From IMG/VR virus record IMGVR_UViG_3300031857_001738, positions 1 to 20,304 of that record: a stretch of DNA of 20,304 nucleotides; one strand, given 5' to 3'. The stretch comes from a virus. The notes below the pieces were generated by a model, which did no database searches, was not told where the DNA came from, and worked only from the letters and a program-made list of their open reading frames with translations. This document shows positions 7,236 through 14,498 of the stretch, piece after piece (position 1 is the stretch's first letter; each line of letters begins with the position of its first letter). Position numbers and translations under genes: made by a program.

Positions 7236-8978
7236 GTGCCAACATTCGAGGATCTTGCAGCGCAGTTCCTGCGTAGTGGCCGTGGGTCGTGGCGTTCTCT
7301 TTGCCCGGAGTGCAGCCACACTAGACGAGGAGCGAACTCCAAGATCCGCATCTTAGCGTGGTCGCATGGAGATGCTGGCCCCGTCTACTACTGCCATCAC
7401 TGCAACGCATCTGGTGTCGTGCGAGAGGAGGAAGACTGTTTGAATTTAAATGACTTGGAAGAATACTTTGCAGCGCCGATCCCGGTAGCGCAAGTACCTG
7501 AAGAGATTCCGGCGCGTCCTGCTGAGCCTGTGCGCTTGCAAGCGGCACATCTGGAGTACTTGTCTAAGCGAGGGATCTCGCAGGAGACTGCGAATCTAGG
7601 CAAGCTGTACAGCGCCAGGAAGTTCTTCCGTACGGGAGGAGAGCAAGACTGTATTGCCTTTCCCTTCTACGATATGGATGGCGAGATCGCCTCCAGCAAG
7701 TACCGGAGTACAATCACCAAAGCCTTTAGCCAGGATCAGGGCGCAGGAGGTTTGTTATTCGGTCTGCACCAGACATTTGACACATCCAGGCCTCTCGTCA
7801 TTTGCGAAGGAGAGATGGATGCTTTATCTGTTGCGGAAGCAGGGCATCCGAATTGGGTGTCCGTTCCTGCTGGTGCGCCAGCGAAGAAAGAAGAAGGCAA
7901 CAGTCTGCGCTTCTCGTGGATCGCTGAACTCGAAGAGTTCCTGTCCAAATTTAGACAGTTCGTTCTGTGTGTAGACTCCGATACTCCAGGCAAGCAGCTT
8001 GCAGAAGAGATCGCTCGACGCCTGTCTCGCAGCAAGTGCATGACGGTAACGTACCCGAAGGGAAGCAAGGACGCTAACGATGTCCTCATGCAGCACGGGA
8101 AAGAAGTTCTGGCTAAAGTTCTTGACGAAGCAAAGCCCATCCCTCTCACCTCCCTCTACACTGCTGACCATTACTTCGATCAGGTCATGGAACTGTTCAC
8201 CAAAGGTGACGGTAGAGGAGCGAGTACAGGGTTTGTCGGCGTAGATCAACTGTATACCGTGGCGCGAGGACAGATGACCGTAGTCACGGGCGTGCCGTCA
8301 TCCGGTAAGTCGAACTTCCTCGACATGATCATGGTGAATCTGGCGCATCAGGTTGGGTGGAAGTTCGCGATAGCATCGATGGAGAACGAGCCATCGAAGC
8401 ACATCGCCAAGCTCTCGGAGATGCACCTGAAGAAACCCTTCTTCTCGCAGTGGCCTGGGTCCATGTCCATGCAGGAAGCAAAGGACGCTGTTGATTGGTG
8501 CAAGAAGCACTTCACCTTCATCGACTTCGCTACCAGCAGGGATCTGCCTACGGTAGATAGTCTGCTAGATCGCGCTCACGCAGCCGTTATGCGCTACGGG
8601 ATAGACGGCCTAGTCATCGACCCTTACAACTGTCTAGACCTGCACAGAGGGGATAAGCAGAGCGAAACAGACGCAGTCTCCGCGATGCTATCGAAGATCA
8701 GTGCCTTCGCTAAGGCATCGAACATTCATGTCTGGTTCGTGGCGCATCCTCAGAAGATGCAGACGATGGGAGGGAATCCTATCCCTGGAGGGTACGACAT
8801 CTCAGGTAGCGCACACTGGTTCAATAAGACTGACTGTGGGCTAACCGTGCATCGGAAAGATGCAGATGGATACGTCGAGATCCATAGCTGGAAGTGTAGA
8901 TTCAAATGGGTAGGCAAGCAGGGGATGACGCGATTGAAGTACGACATCCCCACGAGTACCTACTACGAGTTGCCCTAG
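7236..8978 (+). CDS. Primase-helicase, T7 gp4-like
   Basis: 580 residues starting with GTG; an in-frame TAG twelve bases upstream leaves no other start. Zinc ribbon C23, C26, C53, C56 (template recognition); TOPRIM primase core with E191 (VICEGEMDAL) and D247-x-D249 (VLCVDSDTPGKQ); RecA-like DnaB-type helicase with Walker A GVPSSGKS (352-359), IASMENEP, and Walker B around GLVIDPYN. It primes the lagging strand and unwinds the fork as a hexameric ring. Length is close to T7 gp4. It is the only + strand gene inside a - strand block. Its TAG stop overlaps the TAG stop of the opposing VWA gene (shared CTAG). An internal near-copy of the palindrome family lies at 7943-7956. Confidence 0.95.
   Translation: MPTFEDLAAQFLRSGRGSWRSLCPECSHTRRGANSKIRILAWSHGDAGPVYYCHHCNASGVVREEEDCLNLNDLEEYFAAPIPVAQVPEEIPARPAEPVRLQAAHLEYLSKRGISQETANLGKLYSARKFFRTGGEQDCIAFPFYDMDGEIASSKYRSTITKAFSQDQGAGGLLFGLHQTFDTSRPLVICEGEMDALSVAEAGHPNWVSVPAGAPAKKEEGNSLRFSWIAELEEFLSKFRQFVLCVDSDTPGKQLAEEIARRLSRSKCMTVTYPKGSKDANDVLMQHGKEVLAKVLDEAKPIPLTSLYTADHYFDQVMELFTKGDGRGASTGFVGVDQLYTVARGQMTVVTGVPSSGKSNFLDMIMVNLAHQVGWKFAIASMENEPSKHIAKLSEMHLKKPFFSQWPGSMSMQEAKDAVDWCKKHFTFIDFATSRDLPTVDSLLDRAHAAVMRYGIDGLVIDPYNCLDLHRGDKQSETDAVSAMLSKISAFAKASNIHVWFVAHPQKMQTMGGNPIPGGYDISGSAHWFNKTDCGLTVHRKDADGYVEIHSWKCRFKWVGKQGMTRLKYDIPTSTYYELP
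7943..7956. repeat. Palindrome family, intragenic copy 1 (one mismatch)
   Basis: GTCCAAATTTAGAC inside the primase-helicase gene, encoding part of LSKFRQ. One base differs from the GTCCAAATTTGGAC consensus. The surrounding 17-mer (7942-7958) is identical to the one at 10741-10757 on the other strand. Confidence 0.6.
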
Positions 8979-10159
8979 CTCTTAAGCCGGATGACCTCCC
9001 CAAAGGGAGGGCGGCTCTTGTAGTTGCCGACCTGGAACCACAACACCGGAACGCCTGGATCAGGCCCGAAGTCGTCGCATTCCATGTCGGTTAAGTAGAC
9101 AAACGCTTTAGGCTTGAGGTCGTGTTCGCTGGAATAATCGAACACTGGACGGAAGCGAGTGCCGCCACGCTGTGCTTGGAACTCGCTGACATCCATCGGT
9201 TGTCCTGGCTTGAACATCTCGTGCTTGTACACGGTAGTATCGCAGTACAACAGGTGTGTTTTCTCAGGCTTGACCTTGGTGAGGAAGTGATTGATTAGGC
9301 CCAGGAACATCTCCAGTTCTGCTTTGGATACAGAAGCGGAGGTATCCAGTCCGACTACCAGCTTGCCTACGCCATCCTTCAGGAGCGATGGCATATACAT
9401 ACCCTGACCCATGAAACGCCGGGACGGGCGCTGCCATGTGTAGTCTACCGGGAAGATGGGTGCCATAAACTTCTGGAAGAGATAACGGTAATCCTCTTCT
9501 GGCTCACGCACTTGTACGAGAAGATCCCGCAAGGCTCCCGGCATCTTGCCTGCTACTCGCGCAGTCTGTTCGGCCTGCGCTACGGTTGTCATGATCTGTT
9601 GCTCCAGGTCAGCACGTTCCTCTGCTGTACCACCAGCACTCAAGACATCGCCGTTGCTGTAGTCACGCTGCTGCTGCCCTTGGCCTTGGCCTTGGTCCTG
9701 GCTGGGTTGACCCTGCCCTTGTCCTTGACCGTTGCTAGGTTGGTTCTGCTTCTGCTGCTGCTGAGGGAGCAGCTTGTAGATCTGCTCCCATGCCATGCCT
9801 GCGTACCGATTATCCAGCAGCGCCATAGACGGTAGCTTGTACCCACAATCTCGTATCAAGATATTGATAGCGAAGTCCATCGCGATGTTTGCTTTGCGAT
9901 GGTCGTGGCTTTTGATACGCAACGGATGCATGAGGGCAACGTGCATGATCTCGTGGATGATAACCGCTTTGAGTTCGTCCTGAGTAATGGATAGAACAAA
10001 GTCAGGGTTATAGTAGAACCGCTTACCGTCTGTCGCCATGGTAGGGCAGGCTTTGTCAGCCTGCCACTCGTACCGGAGAGCGAGACTTCCGAAGAAGATC
10101 TCGCCCCCGATTGCCATCTGGACGGTCGTTTGCACGATACGTTTTGAGGCTTCTGACAT
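8975..10159 (-). CDS. HExxH metallopeptidase-like plus VWA domain protein (DUF2201-like)
   Basis: 394 residues from MSEASKRIVQ; the ATG shares TAATG with the preceding stop. The N-terminal domain has HEIMH (H69, E70, H73), a zinc-peptidase motif. Residues about 133-167 are a Gln/Gly-rich flexible linker made of short GQGQ-type repeats. The C-terminal half is a von Willebrand A domain with MIDAS motif D272-x-S274-x-S276 and a later YLTDME (D358). This order, putative metallopeptidase then VWA, matches the DUF2201 family from memory. VWA proteins of this kind pair with MoxR AAA+ ATPases as chaperone-like machines, and a MoxR gene lies two genes upstream. Substrate unknown. The stop overlaps the primase-helicase stop tail-to-tail. 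Confidence 0.88.
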   Translation of the reverse strand: MSEASKRIVQTTVQMAIGGEIFFGSLALRYEWQADKACPTMATDGKRFYYNPDFVLSITQDELKAVIIHEIMHVALMHPLRIKSHDHRKANIAMDFAINILIRDCGYKLPSMALLDNRYAGMAWEQIYKLLPQQQQKQNQPSNGQGQGQGQPSQDQGQGQGQQQRDYSNGDVLSAGGTAEERADLEQQIMTTVAQAEQTARVAGKMPGALRDLLVQVREPEEDYRYLFQKFMAPIFPVDYTWQRPSRRFMGQGMYMPSLLKDGVGKLVVGLDTSASVSKAELEMFLGLINHFLTKVKPEKTHLLYCDTTVYKHEMFKPGQPMDVSEFQAQRGGTRFRPVFDYSSEHDLKPKAFVYLTDMECDDFGPDPGVPVLWFQVGNYKSRPPFGEVIRLKS

Positions 10160-11052
10160 TACGCAAACATCCCCTTCATCTGGTTGATGATCTCTTCGGC
10201 CTCGTCGCCAAGTACCTTGGCCTGGGTAGCAACATCTTTGCGGGTCGAGTCGTTCTCCCGCAGGTAGTCGGCATTGTACTGGCACAACTCTTCGTCGATG
10301 CGACGAGCGATGCTATCGAGCCGCTCATCGCCGCCGACATTCAGCCGGGGAAGAAGAGAGGCAAGCTCCCGGATGTTCTCTACAAGCGAATCGCGGAAGG
10401 CCCCGGCACGTTCTCCCGTGTACCCCGTCAGCCTCTCGTGCATATGCTGGCACTGTTGCTGGACCCTCTCGAAGAGATCGACGCAAGCGGAGTTGTAGTT
10501 GTGCGACAGACGCTTCTGTAGATCCTGCTCCATCTGCTTCATCACATCCTTGCCCAGGGCAACTCGGAAGTCTCCAGACTCAGGCACCGGGGAGAAGCTG
10601 ATCTCCCACGAGAACTTGCTACGGATGGACTCGACAGGCGGGAAGTCATCCTGATTGAACAAACCGTTGAGACGATACTTGGCCTCGTTGATTACGTCCG
10701 GGTACTGCTTGACGAAAGTATTGAGAGCCTCCTCGTGCTTCTGTCTAAATTTGGACATCTCCTCCTGGTACTTGTTGAAGTTGGCGACAGGGAGGATGCG
10801 GACGCCCTCGGCATCATGCCAAGGGAGCGTCTGCTCGTAGTGCCACGCCCGTGCCAGCGAGATGTTGCTGGACAATTCCGTCATATACCGCTTGCTGGCA
10901 AGCTGCTTGTTGAAGCGGCCCACCTCCCCAGCGTTGGCGTTTGCGCCGTGATTCTGTTCGACCTCGGCAGTGGCCTTCTTGTCGAACTTCCGCGCCGTCC
11001 ATTGCGCGACAGAGAACCGGACGAGGATCGCTTTCTCAGAAAGAATAGACAT
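10159..11052 (-). CDS. Unknown helical protein of the MoxR-VWA operon (DUF3150-like?)
   Basis: 297 residues, AAGGAGAT ribosome site. Mostly helical and charged, opening LSEKAILVRFSVAQWTARKFDKKA, with a central WHYEQTLPWHDAEGVRILP segment and C-terminal long helices. From memory such proteins (DUF3150-like) occur between MoxR-type ATPase and VWA genes in phages and plasmids; I hold that name loosely. It lies 24 bp after the ATPase gene and overlaps the VWA gene by TAATG, so the three are probably made in fixed ratio and act together, perhaps as substrate adaptor. An intragenic palindrome copy lies at 10743-10756. Confidence 0.75.
   Translation of the reverse strand: MSILSEKAILVRFSVAQWTARKFDKKATAEVEQNHGANANAGEVGRFNKQLASKRYMTELSSNISLARAWHYEQTLPWHDAEGVRILPVANFNKYQEEMSKFRQKHEEALNTFVKQYPDVINEAKYRLNGLFNQDDFPPVESIRSKFSWEISFSPVPESGDFRVALGKDVMKQMEQDLQKRLSHNYNSACVDLFERVQQQCQHMHERLTGYTGERAGAFRDSLVENIRELASLLPRLNVGGDERLDSIARRIDEELCQYNADYLRENDSTRKDVATQAKVLGDEAEEIINQMKGMFA
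10743..10756. repeat. Palindrome family, intragenic copy 2 (one mismatch)
   Basis: On the + strand GTCTAAATTTGGAC, inside the 297-residue gene. On the coding strand it encodes MSKFRQ. The 17-mer 10741-10757 is the exact reverse complement of 7942-7958. Confidence 0.6.
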
Positions 11053-11076
11053 AGAATTATCTCCTTAGGTTGGGGG

Positions 11077-12105
11077 TTAGAACATCAGGTTGTTGTATTC
11101 GGGCTTGTTGTGCATAGCCAGAACGCTGGGGTGAGCGATTGCCGTTTGATCCTTGGTGCAAAGATCTTTAAGGAATAGGCAACCGTATTCGGGCGAGAGA
11201 CGGGTCATGTACGAGCAGATAGAGTGCGAGTACTTTGCGGCCCACGAGTTGGACAGATAGATGGATGTTGCGTACGAACTGCTTGGGTCAGTAGGCACCG
11301 GGACGTTCATAGGATCTGCCTGGATAGCAGACAGCGTAGGCAGCGACCTGTAGGTGCGGAGGAAGCCCAGGAACTCTGTGCCTGTACCTCTACCGATACA
11401 GCCGTGTACCAGCTCCGCAGCGACATCGGCGCTGGGTTCCTGATCCATGATGCGAGACAGCATCTCGACAGAACGAGGGGTACAGAATGCAAACTCACTC
11501 TTGTTTGGCTGTTGTACCAGAAGATCTTTACGGAAAGAGAAGAAGCTCCGGATCTCAGGCCGAATGTTGGGGGAGATAGGCTTAGGCGGGATGATGTCCA
11601 CCTTCATCGCGCTGCTGCCCTTAGCTGCCCACTCGTGCCAGCTATCGTAGCCAGACTCCAAGGTAATGTGCAGGAACCGATTGAGAAGAGGGACAGGAGG
11701 TTGGTTGTAGTTGCCACCGTCCTGGGCGCGGTTGCCTGTAGCGCAGATGTACGCGCCGTCAGGCATCTTGTAGTCTCCAAGCTCACGCTCCAGGACAAGT
11801 TGGTATAGGGCGCACTGTACAGACGGGGGCGCATCCGGCAACTCTTCAATCGCCATCAGCGTGTTGCCATCCTTCGGTAGCCAGCTTGGGATGGCACGGT
11901 GGCAGGTGCCGTCTTTGATGTACGGGATGCCCATGTCTACCGGATCCATCATGGTAGGCCGCACGTCGATGTGCGTCCTGCCTAGAGACTGCGCGACTTG
12001 GCGCACGATAGAGGACTTGCCGACCCCGGCTTGTCCCCAGATCCACATCGGGACACGGGCATTGATGGCGATCTGAATCGCCTTGACGAGTTCTGTTGAA
12101 AACAT
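11077..12105 (-). CDS. MoxR-type AAA+ ATPase
   Basis: 342 residues. Walker A GQAGVGKS (24-31), Walker B TLMAIEELPDA (about 82-92), sensor 1 CATGNR with N125, and a likely arginine finger in LLNRF (R143) give a complete AAA+ core of the MoxR/BchI-like class. A helical lid domain follows. These ATPases act with VWA-domain proteins to insert cofactors, remodel or activate complexes. The VWA partner is two genes downstream in the same operon. Start ATG is supported by AGGAGAT. A perfect hairpin (12118-12131) sits just upstream of the ribosome site. Confidence 0.92.
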   Translation of the reverse strand: MFSTELVKAIQIAINARVPMWIWGQAGVGKSSIVRQVAQSLGRTHIDVRPTMMDPVDMGIPYIKDGTCHRAIPSWLPKDGNTLMAIEELPDAPPSVQCALYQLVLERELGDYKMPDGAYICATGNRAQDGGNYNQPPVPLLNRFLHITLESGYDSWHEWAAKGSSAMKVDIIPPKPISPNIRPEIRSFFSFRKDLLVQQPNKSEFAFCTPRSVEMLSRIMDQEPSADVAAELVHGCIGRGTGTEFLGFLRTYRSLPTLSAIQADPMNVPVPTDPSSSYATSIYLSNSWAAKYSHSICSYMTRLSPEYGCLFLKDLCTKDQTAIAHPSVLAMHNKPEYNNLMF

Positions 12106-12117
12106 ATATCTCCTGTT

Positions 12118-12131
12118 GTGCTGGGCAGCAC
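12118..12131. repeat. Hairpin upstream of the MoxR gene
   Basis: GTGCTG-GG-CAGCAC, a perfect 6-bp inverted repeat about 5 bases upstream of the AGGAGAT site of the ATPase gene. It occupies the place that GTCCAAATTTGGAC takes in front of other clusters. It may be an operator or an mRNA element. Confidence 0.5.
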
Positions 12132-12153
12132 TTCTTTATTCTATCAAATGGTT

Positions 12154-12183
12154 TAGGGCAAGTGCAGTGCAGTACTTGCCCTA
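12154..12183 (-). terminator. Strong inter-cluster hairpin, possible terminator
   Basis: Perfect 10-bp stem TAGGGCAAGT / ACTTGCCCTA with a 10-base loop, between the end of the small-gene cluster (12191) and the MoxR gene (12105). No U-run follows in either direction, so it may be a weak or factor-assisted terminator, or an mRNA-stabilising or processing hairpin. Confidence 0.45.
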
Positions 12184-12190
12184 TAGTGTT

Positions 12191-12316
12191 TTACAGTAGC
12201 GAAATGATCCAGTAGATGATGGCGCATAATACTAGCGCAGCCACGCCTGACAGGATCATGCCAACAACGTCTATGATTGCTTCGTTTAGCTCGTCGATGA
12301 GCTTGAGAATCTTCAT
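12191..12316 (-). CDS. 41-aa single-TM membrane protein
   Basis: Reads MKILKLIDELNEAI and then a long hydrophobic stretch VVGMILSGVAALVLCAIIYW to the end. The N-terminus is short and amphipathic, followed by one transmembrane helix. The ATG overlaps the preceding stop as ATGA and is preceded by GGAGG about 10 bases upstream. It is the last gene of the cluster that starts at 12722. No family recognised. Plausible roles are a holin-like or host-membrane-targeting peptide, but nothing shows it directly. Confidence 0.7.
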   Translation of the reverse strand: MKILKLIDELNEAIIDVVGMILSGVAALVLCAIIYWIISLL

Positions 12317-12411
12317 AGATCTAGATTCCTCCACGCCCTCCACGCAATGAAGTACATTCCCACGAGCAGTGGTGCGATGAGAATGAGTTCGATGATTTCT
12401 TTAACTGTCAT
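12313..12411 (-). CDS. 32-aa single-TM membrane protein
   Basis: Reads MTVKEIIELILIAPLLVGMY and then FIAWRAWRNLDL: a hydrophobic helix with a positively charged C-terminal end, suggesting the C-terminus stays in the cytoplasm. Start and stop both overlap neighbours as ATGA, so it is translationally coupled on both sides. The ribosome site GGAGGG lies about 12 bases upstream. No family recognised. Confidence 0.65.
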   Translation of the reverse strand: MTVKEIIELILIAPLLVGMYFIAWRAWRNLDL

Positions 12412-12722
12412 TGGATCGTTTGCCCTCCAACGTACGGCGAGAAGCCTGCGCCATCGAGATCTCGCGACCTCATAACGTCGAGCAGGTGCCGGATCTCCTG
12501 CTCGTCTTGGTCAAGCTGGGCAACATCCAGTCGGTACTGGAGTTCGTCGCCGTGGTCCAGCGCCAGCACTAGGGCGCGAACTTTCTCGACGAGGTAGGTG
12601 GAATGAATCCCATCCTTGGTCTGATCGAGGTACCCATCGGGTCTGCATATCATGAGCAGTTGGCTGAGCGCCCACTCCTCAAAGGTCATGGCTTGGCACG
12701 TTCCTAATGTGAAATCTTGCAT
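12408..12722 (-). CDS. Hypothetical helical protein (104 aa)
   Basis: Starts MQDFTLGTCQAMTFEEWALSQ. The sequence is acidic and helical (VEKVRALVLALDHGDELQYR, AQLDQDEQEIRHLLDVMRS). No known family. It is the first gene of a cluster with two tiny membrane proteins, coupled by ATGA. Ribosome site GGAGATACT directly abuts the upstream palindrome at 12733-12746. Confidence 0.75.
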   Translation of the reverse strand: MQDFTLGTCQAMTFEEWALSQLLMICRPDGYLDQTKDGIHSTYLVEKVRALVLALDHGDELQYRLDVAQLDQDEQEIRHLLDVMRSRDLDGAGFSPYVGGQTIQ

Positions 12723-12732
12723 AGTATCTCCT

Positions 12733-12746
12733 GTCCAAATTTGGAC
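12733..12746. repeat. Palindrome GTCCAAATTTGGAC, copy A
   Basis: Perfect 14-bp palindrome, ending 10 bp from the ATG at 12722. The ribosome site AGGAG follows it directly on the - strand. Confidence 0.85.
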
Positions 12747-12747
12747 A

Positions 12748-12855
12748 CTATCGGTTGAAGAAATAGAATGCCGCACCCAGGATTACGATGTACGGCAAAT
12801 AGGCGAAGCAGAAGTGTGTAACGGTGTCGAGGATGTGGTTTATACGCTCACGCAT
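12748..12855 (-). CDS. 35-aa single-TM membrane protein
   Basis: Reads MRERINHILDTVTHFCFAYLP and then YIVILGAAFYFFNR. A basic N-terminus is followed by an aromatic-rich hydrophobic helix. It overlaps the end of the preceding 57-aa gene by 8 bp and has only a weak GTGAG ribosome site, so it probably depends on coupling. It ends one base before palindrome copy A. It is the last gene of the cluster starting at 13804. No family recognised. Confidence 0.6.
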   Translation of the reverse strand: MRERINHILDTVTHFCFAYLPYIVILGAAFYFFNR

Positions 12856-13021
12856 ACTCACACTCTCGCACCTTGCGCCATCCCGTTGTACTCCGGCGCT
12901 CGATAACGACAGCGCCTTCCGGCATAGGATGACCGAAAGGGAAGGTGCCGTAGGTGCCGTCAGGTAGACGGACTAAAGCAGGGTTGTAGCAGTGGGGGCC
13001 TTCCCGCCTTGTGTGGCTCAT
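12848..13021 (-). CDS. Hypothetical protein (57 aa)
   Basis: Starts MSHTRREGPHCYNPALVRLP and continues with DGTYGTFPFGHPMPEGAVV, a small probably all-beta protein with a basic C-terminal end. The start overlaps the previous stop as ATGA; AGGAG lies upstream. The 17 bases around its start codon are identical to those around the start of the 124-aa gene (see findings), so it also begins MSHT. No function known. Confidence 0.7.
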   Translation of the reverse strand: MSHTRREGPHCYNPALVRLPDGTYGTFPFGHPMPEGAVVIERRSTTGWRKVRECEYA

Positions 13022-13392
13022 GCTTTTACTCCTGTCGCTTTCTCGTATGCCGCATCCGCACGGCAGCGGATATCGGCGAACAGCTCGACTAGCTCATCCG
13101 CTGAATAGGGTTGGCCGTTCCCTGCCGCGTTGATAATATCGGCCAGGGCATCGGCGCATTCCTTAGTGGTCGCCAATAACTCCGGCGCGGCGGCGATTAG
13201 ACGGGCGTTGGCGGGTTCAAACTCGAACAGATCATCGGCTAATGCCACACACTTATGGGTAGTCAAGCTCCTGATTGCGGTTATAGGTCGCTTCATGTAG
13301 TGATCCGGCTCCTCCGGGCTTGGGGTGTACAATTCCGATTGCCATGACTTCCAGACTCGCTCCGCTGCCCATGGTCCTGGTGTGTGGCTCAT
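13018..13392 (-). CDS. Conserved phage protein, 'HTPGPW/NARLIAAAPELL' family
   Basis: 124 residues from MSHTPGPWAAERVW, with NARLIAAAPELLATTKECADAL in the middle and a helical C-terminus. This pattern is very widespread in phages and prophages of Proteobacteria and Actinobacteria but has no established function. The start is supported by GGAGG 6 bases upstream and by ATGA overlap with the preceding gene. The longer upstream frame adds residues that belong to the shadow of the neighbouring gene. Confidence 0.85.
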   Translation of the reverse strand: MSHTPGPWAAERVWKSWQSELYTPSPEEPDHYMKRPITAIRSLTTHKCVALADDLFEFEPANARLIAAAPELLATTKECADALADIINAAGNGQPYSADELVELFADIRCRADAAYEKATGVKA

Positions 13393-13592
13393 GCTTTCCT
13401 CCACTTGCTTGCAAGGGTGCAGGATCGGGGAGTTACGTTGAGGTCTGCTACCAGACCTCTCTCCATGTCTACTGCCATGTACTGCATGATCCAGCACTGC
13501 GCCAACTCTTTCAGCTGGCTCAGTGTGTTGGCATATCCTATGTCATCCCACTTGTCATTGTCGGTTGATCGGGACATTAAAATGTAGCGCAT
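13389..13592 (-). CDS. Hypothetical protein (67 aa)
   Basis: Starts MRYILMSRSTDNDKWDDIGYANTLSQLKELAQ. It looks like a small alpha/beta protein with a strand, an acidic loop and an amphipathic helix. The ribosome site GGGGGAG is close. TAATG overlap with the upstream gene and ATGA with the downstream one put it in the middle of a five-gene coupled cluster. No family recognised. Confidence 0.7.
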   Translation of the reverse strand: MRYILMSRSTDNDKWDDIGYANTLSQLKELAQCWIMQYMAVDMERGLVADLNVTPRSCTLASKWRKA

Positions 13593-13804
13593 TACTCCCC
13601 CTTCTCCAGCCGCGCCGCCATCATCTGTGCCTGATGGATTGCTTCATCCTTAGGCGTGGACCTACCGAAGTCGTCGTCGGAGGTACCGTCCTCGGCGCGA
13701 GCGCCGTCTACGAAGACGGAGTAGTTCAGCGCCTTCCCTCTCCAGCACCGGACGAATATGTGTTGTCCGGTCTTGCTTTGCATCTCGTACTCAAATGTAT
13801 ACAT
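13592..13804 (-). CDS. Hypothetical protein (70 aa)
   Basis: Starts MYTFEYEMQSKTGQHIFVRC. Three short strands are followed by an acidic loop (GTSDDDFGRSTPKDE) and a C-terminal helix (AIHQAQMMAARLEKGE). It is the first gene of a five-gene coupled cluster. AAAGGAG lies between palindrome copy B and the ATG. No family recognised. Confidence 0.7.
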   Translation of the reverse strand: MYTFEYEMQSKTGQHIFVRCWRGKALNYSVFVDGARAEDGTSDDDFGRSTPKDEAIHQAQMMAARLEKGE

Positions 13805-13816
13805 ATGTTCTCCTTT

Positions 13817-13830
13817 GTCCAAATTTGGAC
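13817..13830. repeat. Palindrome GTCCAAATTTGGAC, copy B
   Basis: Perfect copy 12 bp upstream of the ATG at 13804, followed on the - strand by AAAGGAG. On its other side lies GTTGGTTGGTTA (13835-13846), a TTGG tandem repeat that recurs near copies E and F. Confidence 0.85.
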
Positions 13831-13843
13831 ACTTGTTGGTTGG

Positions 13844-14116
13844 TTAGAAATGGTTAAGCTCTACTGCTTTATCGCTCAAGTATTCGGCAATCTGCTCAAG
13901 TTCTTTTAGAACATTGCACAAACTATCTCTCCGCAGGAGATACTCTCCGAAGGCCAGCCCCAGGGCATCGCCGCCCTGGGGGTAGTAGTCTCGCCCGTTG
14001 GGCGCTGTTTTATCCAGCGCCTCTATGGCGGTTCTCAGTGCGTCCATGGCGTTTATGGCATCCCCCAAGAGGGTCGTCGCATTAGTGCCGTTTAGATGTA
14101 TAGTTGGCAGGGTCAT
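13844..14116 (-). CDS. Hypothetical protein (90 aa)
   Basis: Starts MTLPTIHLNGTNATTLLGDA. Two helices flank a GRDYYPQGGDALGLAFGEYL segment. Small phage proteins of this layout are common, but I know no function. It overlaps the end of the 138-aa gene by 35 bp and has no clear ribosome site, so expression would depend on coupling to that gene. Confidence 0.6.
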   Translation of the reverse strand: MTLPTIHLNGTNATTLLGDAINAMDALRTAIEALDKTAPNGRDYYPQGGDALGLAFGEYLLRRDSLCNVLKELEQIAEYLSDKAVELNHF

Positions 14117-14498
14117 ATATCGGGTTGATTGCCTCTACTTTTGGAGATTGTTCTTGTACTTTCAGGAACACTGTCTCTGCGTGAGTGACAGGTTGGCCTG
14201 ATAGGATGTTGACAAATGTATCGTGCAGGTATGGGTTGTACTGTACGTTAGAAGAAGTGTCGGATGGTGCGTAGTAACAAGCGAAGATGCCCTCGCAGTA
14301 TGCGTGGACGTTCTTTCTCTTCTCCCTCAGGACACGATTGCGTCCCGATTGGTTTACGACAAACTCGACATCGTGAAGCATGATGTTGTCGGCGTAGTCT
14401 ACGACACGTTTGGTTCTTGGGTCTCGTACGCTGAAGGTCTTGCGGTGCAGGTTGAAATATACCTGCACCTTCTTTCCTGCCATGTGCGGGAGTATCAT
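14082..14498 (-). CDS. Conserved phage protein (138 aa), unknown function
   Basis: Starts MILPHMAGKKVQVYFNLHRK. The stretch KVQVYFNLHRKTFSVRDPRT, then RVVDYADNIMLHDVEFVV and GRNRVLREKRKNVHAYCEG, matches from memory a widespread phage family with no known role. The C-terminal third looks unique to this phage. The ribosome site AGGAGGACAG lies directly after palindrome copy C on the - strand. Confidence 0.8.
   Translation of the reverse strand: MILPHMAGKKVQVYFNLHRKTFSVRDPRTKRVVDYADNIMLHDVEFVVNQSGRNRVLREKRKNVHAYCEGIFACYYAPSDTSSNVQYNPYLHDTFVNILSGQPVTHAETVFLKVQEQSPKVEAINPIYDPANYTSKRH

Noticed and set aside
10160-10285. N-terminal extension of the VWA protein frame
   Set aside because: The extra 42 residues are Arg/Asp-rich without domain character and lie inside the preceding gene. 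The TAATG start at 10159 fits the operon style.
11224-11808. 194-codon open frame on the + strand opposite the MoxR gene
   Set aside because: It is antisense to a gene with complete AAA+ motifs, and Cys/Arg-rich shadow composition gives no independent support.
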